This document shows positions 59,839 to 64,000 of a stretch of 64,000 bases of DNA, piece by piece. Origin of the DNA: Paenibacillus sp. SYP-B3998 (GTDB lineage: Bacteria > Bacillota > Bacilli > Paenibacillales > NBRC-103111); contig NZ_JAAIKC010000001.1 in the NCBI RefSeq assembly GCF_010820665.1, positions 1,426,001 to 1,490,000 on the forward strand. Direction: 5' to 3'. The position numbers were made by a program, and so were the translations under genes. Position 1 is the first letter of the stretch. Every line of letters starts with the position of its first letter. Below the pieces are notes generated by a model that saw nothing but the letters and a program-made list of their open reading frames with translations, was not told the DNA's origin and searched no databases.

Positions 59839-61160
59839 TACGACGAGACACGCTACCGATTTTTCTTCACTATTTACGGACACGGTTCGTTCGTCGGTTT
59901 AAAGATCGCCGCGACCTAGAGCAGTGGCAAGAAAATAAAATACAGCGACATCTAGCTTACGTAAGAAGACATTCTTCCTTTTATAGAGAGTTATGGGGGA
60001 ATCAGCCGCTTTCTGAATGGCGCGAGTTTCCGATCATGGATAAACAAAGTATGATGGATCATTTTGATCAGCTAAATACGGTAGGAATACGAAAGAATGA
60101 GGCAATTCAACAGGCTCTTGAGGCTGAGCGTTCGCGACAATTTGCACCTATGATCGGAGACGTGACAATCGGGCTTTCCTCGGGGACTTCTGGAAATAGG
60201 GGCATTTTCCTCGTAAGTCGACAAGAGCGGCTCGCGTGGGCGGGAACCATTTTAGCTAAAGTGCTGCCCAAATCATTGCTTACACGCCAACGTATTGCTT
60301 TTTTCTTAAGAGCGAACAGTAATTTGTATGGAACAGTAGGCAGCCGCAAATTAGAGTTTGTATTTTATGATTTGCTAGATCCAATAGACATCCATGTAGA
60401 GCGTTTGAATAAGCAGAATCCAACATTGTTGGTAGCGCCACCGTCCATGTTGCGTTTAATAGCTGAACTGCAGCAAGCGGGAAAACTTCACATTGCTCCC
60501 GAACGTATTGTTGCTGTGGCCGAAGTGCTTGAAACCATTGATAGAGCATACATCGAGGAGACATTTGGTTCAACCGTTCATCAAGTCTATCAGTGTACAG
60601 AGGGATTGCTCGCAACCACGTGCTCGCACGGAACGCTGCATTTGAATGAAGATATCGTTTGTATTCAAAAGGAATATGTAGACCAGAGGTTAGGTAAATT
60701 CGTCCCAATTGTTACAGACTTCTCTCGCTCTACACAGCCAATTGTAAGGTATCGTTTGAATGACCTGTTAACTGAACAGCTAGAGCCTTGCCCGTGTGGT
60801 TCGCCATTTACAGCGATTGCTCAAATCGAGGGTAGATGTGATGATGTATTTGATCTTCTGTCGTTAGCAGGTGATCAGCGGATCCCTGTTTTTCCTGATT
60901 TTATTTCAAGGGCGATTATTTCAGCATCCGAAGCAGTTGAAGCTTATCACGCCATTCTGCATGCCCCAGATCGAATGGAGATCTCCTTGCAGCTGAAGGA
61001 GGACATATTGATCGAGGCAAAAAGTGCAATTTATCAATCACTGCAAGCTTTATGTTTACGAGTTGGTTGCCGCATGCCGATCATCGAGTTTACTCCATAT
61101 GCGTTGGTACCAGGCGAAAAAAAGCTGCGTCGTGTGGAGAATCGCAGCAAACTAAATTAA
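59835..61160 (+). CDS. PaaK/F390-synthetase-like adenylate-forming enzyme
   Basis: 441 residues of the adenylating superfamily. The phosphate loop is GLSSGTSGNRG (about 113-123), with VYQCTEGLLATTC (adenine site), QPIVRYRLNDLLTE and a Cys pair in EPCPCGSPF, typical of PaaK/CoF-synthetase proteins. A Lys in PGEKKLRRVENR near the C-terminus fits the catalytic lysine. It should activate a carboxylic acid as AMP ester, then transfer it to CoA or another acceptor. ATG 59835 has GGAGG upstream and overlaps the hydrolase stop. It ends the operon core. Confidence 0.87.
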   Translation: MIRRDTLPIFLHYLRTRFVRRFKDRRDLEQWQENKIQRHLAYVRRHSSFYRELWGNQPLSEWREFPIMDKQSMMDHFDQLNTVGIRKNEAIQQALEAERSRQFAPMIGDVTIGLSSGTSGNRGIFLVSRQERLAWAGTILAKVLPKSLLTRQRIAFFLRANSNLYGTVGSRKLEFVFYDLLDPIDIHVERLNKQNPTLLVAPPSMLRLIAELQQAGKLHIAPERIVAVAEVLETIDRAYIEETFGSTVHQVYQCTEGLLATTCSHGTLHLNEDIVCIQKEYVDQRLGKFVPIVTDFSRSTQPIVRYRLNDLLTEQLEPCPCGSPFTAIAQIEGRCDDVFDLLSLAGDQRIPVFPDFISRAIISASEAVEAYHAILHAPDRMEISLQLKEDILIEAKSAIYQSLQALCLRVGCRMPIIEFTPYALVPGEKKLRRVENRSKLN

Positions 61161-61238
61161 TGTGATGACGGACCGGATTTGTCAATATAATGGAAAAGAT
61201 ATCAAGTTATATTGCTTTCTGGGGAGGAAGGTAAGCCA

Positions 61239-62162
61239 ATGGCAACTCGACCGTCCATGTTACAAAAAGGCGATACAATAGGGATCGTTACGCTGGGAAG
61301 TCCGCTAGAGGCAGGAATCATTAATGCAAATATAAATGTTCTGAAAACGATGGGCTTCAATGTGTTATTGGGTCAATATGTATATGCCCAAAATGGGTTT
61401 ATAGCTGGCACAGATCAAGAGCGAGCTCTTGATCTGATGAGAATGTTTGAAAATGATCAGGTCAAACTAATCCTTCCTACAAGAGGTGGAGTAGGGGTTG
61501 CTGGTATCCTCCCCTATCTTGATTATTGTGTTATCCAGAACAATCCCAAATTAATATCAGGCTATAGCGATATAACATCGCTTCTGAATGTACTTTACCA
61601 ATATGCGGATTTAATCACACTGCAAAGCCTTATGCTGGTTAATTTTACGGCAGAAACGCCTGCATATAGTTATCAAGAGTTTTTTATGGGGACATCTTCG
61701 CTAGCTCCTTATAGACAAATACAGAATCCACAGGGCGTTCCTCTAATAAGCAAAGTTCTTGGTAACGTCACAGGGCCAATTGTCGGAGGTAATCTGACGG
61801 CGTTTGTCGATACTTTAGGAACCCCATTTGAAATCGACACGAGAGGGATGATACTGGTATTGGAAGAAACGCATGAGCCTATGAATAAGGTCTACAGATA
61901 TTTGAATCATTTGAAGTTAGCGGGTAAATTTAGCGATTGTATCGGCATCGTTATGGGGGAATGTACAGATTGTCAAGTTGCGTATGGTAAATCATATGAA
62001 GATATGATTAACGAATTCATGGTTCCGTTGGGTAAGCCTCTTCTGACCAACCTAACAACTGCGCACGGGCCTTATAAAGCAGCGATTCCTATCGGAGCCA
62101 TCGCTAATCTAAACACGTTCTATCGTTCATTAACCATTCTCGAACCTACTGTTCGTTTGTAG
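61239..62162 (+). CDS. LD-carboxypeptidase (S66 family, LdcA/MccF type)
   Basis: 307 residues with the S66 layout: nucleophile Ser in LISGYSDITSLLN (about 110), Glu in LVLEETHEPMNK (about 210) and His in LTTAHGPYKAAIPIG (about 280). LdcA removes the terminal D-Ala from muropeptide tetrapeptides; the related MccF cleaves microcin C-type adenylates and gives self-immunity. ATG 61239 is preceded by GGGGAGGAAGG. It follows the biosynthetic cluster by 78 bp on the same strand. An immunity or release role for the cluster is therefore possible, but cell-wall recycling is the default. Confidence 0.87.
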   Translation: MATRPSMLQKGDTIGIVTLGSPLEAGIINANINVLKTMGFNVLLGQYVYAQNGFIAGTDQERALDLMRMFENDQVKLILPTRGGVGVAGILPYLDYCVIQNNPKLISGYSDITSLLNVLYQYADLITLQSLMLVNFTAETPAYSYQEFFMGTSSLAPYRQIQNPQGVPLISKVLGNVTGPIVGGNLTAFVDTLGTPFEIDTRGMILVLEETHEPMNKVYRYLNHLKLAGKFSDCIGIVMGECTDCQVAYGKSYEDMINEFMVPLGKPLLTNLTTAHGPYKAAIPIGAIANLNTFYRSLTILEPTVRL

Positions 62163-62274
62163 TGCTTCTAAGTCTTGAGACGTAGGAAGAATCCTTCTAA
62201 GGTTGCTTGTGGGGAGGGGGAACTTTTTTTAAAATGAAAGAAGAGTTATTACTACTGAAAGACGGAGGAATAAG

Positions 62275-62784
62275 GTGGATAAAAAGGCGCTGTTTGGAGT
62301 TTTCTTAGTATTACTAGGCATTTTGTTATTTAGCAGTCGTGGAACGGTGATGGAGCCAGGGAGTGTTTTTGGGTATTTCTGGCCAAGTTTGTTCGTAATT
62401 CCTCTTGGCATTCTGCTGCATTGGCTATACTTTTATGCAACTCAGCGTCAAGGAGTCGGCATGTTGATTCCAGGAGGCATTCTGCTCGTAGGAGGTGCCA
62501 TTTGTCAAGTTTCTATGTTATTTGACATCTGGTCCTATATGTGGCCGGGATTCCCGCTTGCTGTAGCTTTCGGTCTTCTTGAATTTTACTGGTTCGGGAA
62601 TAGAAACAGATGGATTCTGATTCCTGTATTTATTCTCGGAAGTGTTTCTTTAATCTTTTTCACCATCTTTACGTTAGGAACGCTGTTTAGTTTCAATTTC
62701 CTTGGTCAAACCTCAGCTGCGATTGTCCTTATTGTTATTGGACTGGTTATTGTATTCAATCGGAAGCAAAGTTACGAGGTCTAA
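62275..62784 (+). CDS. Small multi-pass membrane protein (LiaF-like N-terminal region)
   Basis: 169 residues with five to six membrane helices. The start (ALFGVFLVLLGILLFSSRGT ... FGYFWPSLFVIPLGIL) resembles the membrane part of LiaF/DUF5668-like proteins, but the soluble C-terminal domain is missing. GTG 62275 is preceded by GGAGG. It may be an envelope-stress accessory. Function is unknown. Confidence 0.7.
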   Translation: MDKKALFGVFLVLLGILLFSSRGTVMEPGSVFGYFWPSLFVIPLGILLHWLYFYATQRQGVGMLIPGGILLVGGAICQVSMLFDIWSYMWPGFPLAVAFGLLEFYWFGNRNRWILIPVFILGSVSLIFFTIFTLGTLFSFNFLGQTSAAIVLIVIGLVIVFNRKQSYEV

Positions 62785-62823
62785 TGTCCTCAAATACCTT
62801 CTTATCAAATGCAATTCATCAAT

Positions 62824-62860
62824 AAAAAACTTCCAAAGGATTAGCTTTGGAAGTTTTTTG
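62824..62860. terminator. Bidirectional terminator
   Basis: A 15-bp perfect stem (62824-62838 with 62845-62859) has A-rich and T-rich ends. It serves the genes on both sides, which converge here. Confidence 0.9.
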
Positions 62861-62869
62861 TCGTCTTTT

Positions 62870-63226
62870 TTATTTAGAATCTAAATAAGCAGCTGTCGTC
62901 CAGTCTCCGCTTGCATGCATAATGACTTTATAGTTACCAGCAGGTTGATTCATAGCTAACAAGAGGCGAGTACGCGTCCATTGTAGGGCTCCTAAATTTA
63001 CATAGTTACTACCTACTTGAATGTTTCCACTTGGGGTTACTCGATACAGTTCAATAAACAGTGTATCCGAAGAGGTATTCGTTAAGTTGCTAAAATTGCC
63101 TTCGATATAAATGCTGTCGTGCGCTGGGGTAGGCTGCCATTCATGGTAAAATGAAGCGAAAGACGATGTTGCAAACGAGAATAAAAAGCCAAGCGTCAGT
63201 AAGAAGGAAATCGTTAGTTTTTTCAT
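62870..63226 (-). CDS. Small secreted protein
   Basis: 118 residues with a signal peptide (cleavage probably after SSFA, about residue 24). The mature part is beta-rich, aromatic and has no cysteine, for example HEWQPTPAHDSIYIEGNFSN and a C-terminal NYKVIMHASGDWTTAAYLDS. The start is preceded by AAGGAG. Proteins of this kind occur in spore formers; I cannot assign a function. Confidence 0.65.
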   Translation of the reverse strand: MKKLTISFLLTLGFLFSFATSSFASFYHEWQPTPAHDSIYIEGNFSNLTNTSSDTLFIELYRVTPSGNIQVGSNYVNLGALQWTRTRLLLAMNQPAGNYKVIMHASGDWTTAAYLDSK

Positions 63227-63427
63227 GATTCAGCTCCTTAAAGGTTAATTGGTAGATACTACCAAATAAATTATACCTTTAATTTACTAATTCTGTAAAT
63301 GAAAATGATTAAATTCGAGTCAATGAATCGTCTTACTTTAAGCTTGAACCTAGCTATATTTATGAGATAATCAGATGGTATAAAAATACATATATAGTAG
63401 TTTAGATATGAACTAGGAGGGAATTGA

Positions 63428-64000
63428 TTGAAGAAGTTCGCTTTCCTGATTGTAATCTGTCTGGCGATTATTTATGTGTTATCCGTAGGTAAGACAATAT
63501 GGAATAAGGAGTTGAGTGAAGCTCGGAAAGAAGTTAAATTAGTGAACTGGGCGTATGTGCTCGGAGATATGCCTTTTCAACAGATGGGCCAACCGGAGTG
63601 GACTTCAAAAGAAGCTCAAGCCAATAGCGAGTGGAGGCAAGTAAAAGCTGGGCAAGGGTTTCATGACACTCCGAAATCAGCAGGCTCTCTGTATTGGCTG
63701 ACAACGAAATTGCCCAATCAGGAGTGGCGCGACCCTTCACTTTTTCTTCTTATATACGGAAACTATGAAATTTACTTAGACCATAAGCTGATTTATCGGT
63801 ATGGTGAATTGAATGATGACGGGAAGCTTTCCTATCATGGCACGCCAAATCGGCTTATAACATTGCCTCAAAATATTGAAAATCACACTTTATTCATTCG
63901 TGTGCAAGCGACGCGAGATCGCGTTGGAACTGCAGGAACTGTTTGGTATGGCAACAAAAGCGATATTGTACTTTCGCTTATAAAGGAAGAATTTTTTCCT
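63428..64000 (+). CDS. Membrane-anchored sensor protein, 5' part only
   Basis: TTG 63428 follows AGGAGGG by 6 nt, and the frame stays open for 191 codons to the window edge. A membrane helix (about 4-22) precedes an extracytoplasmic domain with LYWLTTKLPNQEWRDPSLFL and IYLDHKLIYRYGELNDDGKL. This jelly-roll-like region heads many 7TM-DISM-type histidine kinases and diguanylate cyclases in paenibacilli. The output domain lies outside the window, so whether it is a kinase or cyclase is open. Confidence 0.65.
   Translation, partial: MKKFAFLIVICLAIIYVLSVGKTIWNKELSEARKEVKLVNWAYVLGDMPFQQMGQPEWTSKEAQANSEWRQVKAGQGFHDTPKSAGSLYWLTTKLPNQEWRDPSLFLLIYGNYEIYLDHKLIYRYGELNDDGKLSYHGTPNRLITLPQNIENHTLFIRVQATRDRVGTAGTVWYGNKSDIVLSLIKEEFFP

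Overview
The window reads as chromosomal DNA of a spore-forming Firmicute, most likely Paenibacillus or a close relative. The support is indirect but consistent: endospore genes (tlp, two cotS-type genes, a gerKA-KB-KC operon), sigma-G-like promoters, strong AGGAGG ribosome binding sites, frequent TTG/GTG starts, many AraC/MarR/TetR-regulated transporters, and moderate GC.

Layout. 1-2.3 kb: a decayed Fur/AraC siderophore-uptake cassette and a BceR-like response-regulator remnant. 2.3-6.6 kb: a TetR gene with a palindromic operator, then a polar amino-acid ABC transporter (binding protein, permease, ATPase) and an M24 peptidase. 6.85-7.8 kb: a FusB-type EF-G-binding protein behind a structured ~200-nt leader with its own small ORF. 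7.8-10.6 kb: broken genes (frameshifted msrA, RpiR regulator without its HTH, and a SIS isomerase joined to a headless BadF-type kinase). 10.6-14.6 kb: MOSC protein, a secreted Calx-beta-like protein, and an AraC regulator whose frame runs without a stop into a siderophore-binding lipoprotein. 14.8-18.8 kb: a MarR-controlled drug-export operon (ABC exporter plus MFS) with a degenerate tandem duplication and three matching palindromes. 19-23.5 kb: VanZ-RDD membrane protein, a gerA fragment, a small CxxC protein, DinB, and a VanR/VanS-like two-component system. 23.6-28.1 kb: a carbohydrate-type ABC importer with an embedded HlyD-like adaptor gene and no ATPase.

28-46 kb is a patchwork of single genes: MarR/DMT pair around a perfect 18-bp inverted repeat, DUF2277, tlp, a 2OG oxygenase with an unlisted 49-codon partner, YmaF, acetyltransferases, LuxR/methyltransferase/saccharopine-dehydrogenase-like genes, a 14-TM MFS exporter, two cotS-like genes and a pair of CBO0543-like membrane proteins. 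Several gene fragments lie between them. 46.6-46.9 kb is an ORF-less group IIC intron directly after a terminator hairpin. 47-50.8 kb is the gerK operon behind a sigma-G-like promoter, followed by long-form HPF, an acyltransferase and a hemerythrin protein. 53.5-55.6 kb is a TetR module whose 20-bp palindrome occurs both at tetR and before its likely target genes.

55.8-61.2 kb is the most interesting block: five genes that overlap by 4-11 bp, encoding a FabH/OleA-like ketoacyl synthase, an ATP-grasp ligase, an OleD-like reductase, a metallo-beta-lactamase-fold hydrolase and a PaaK/F390-synthetase-like adenylating enzyme. It looks like a compact, uncharacterised small-molecule biosynthetic operon. 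The window ends with an LD-carboxypeptidase, two small envelope/secreted proteins and the 5' part of a membrane-anchored sensor gene.

No tRNA, rRNA, CRISPR array or intact insertion sequence was seen. Several frameshifts fall in or beside homopolymer runs, so some pseudogene calls could be assembly errors.
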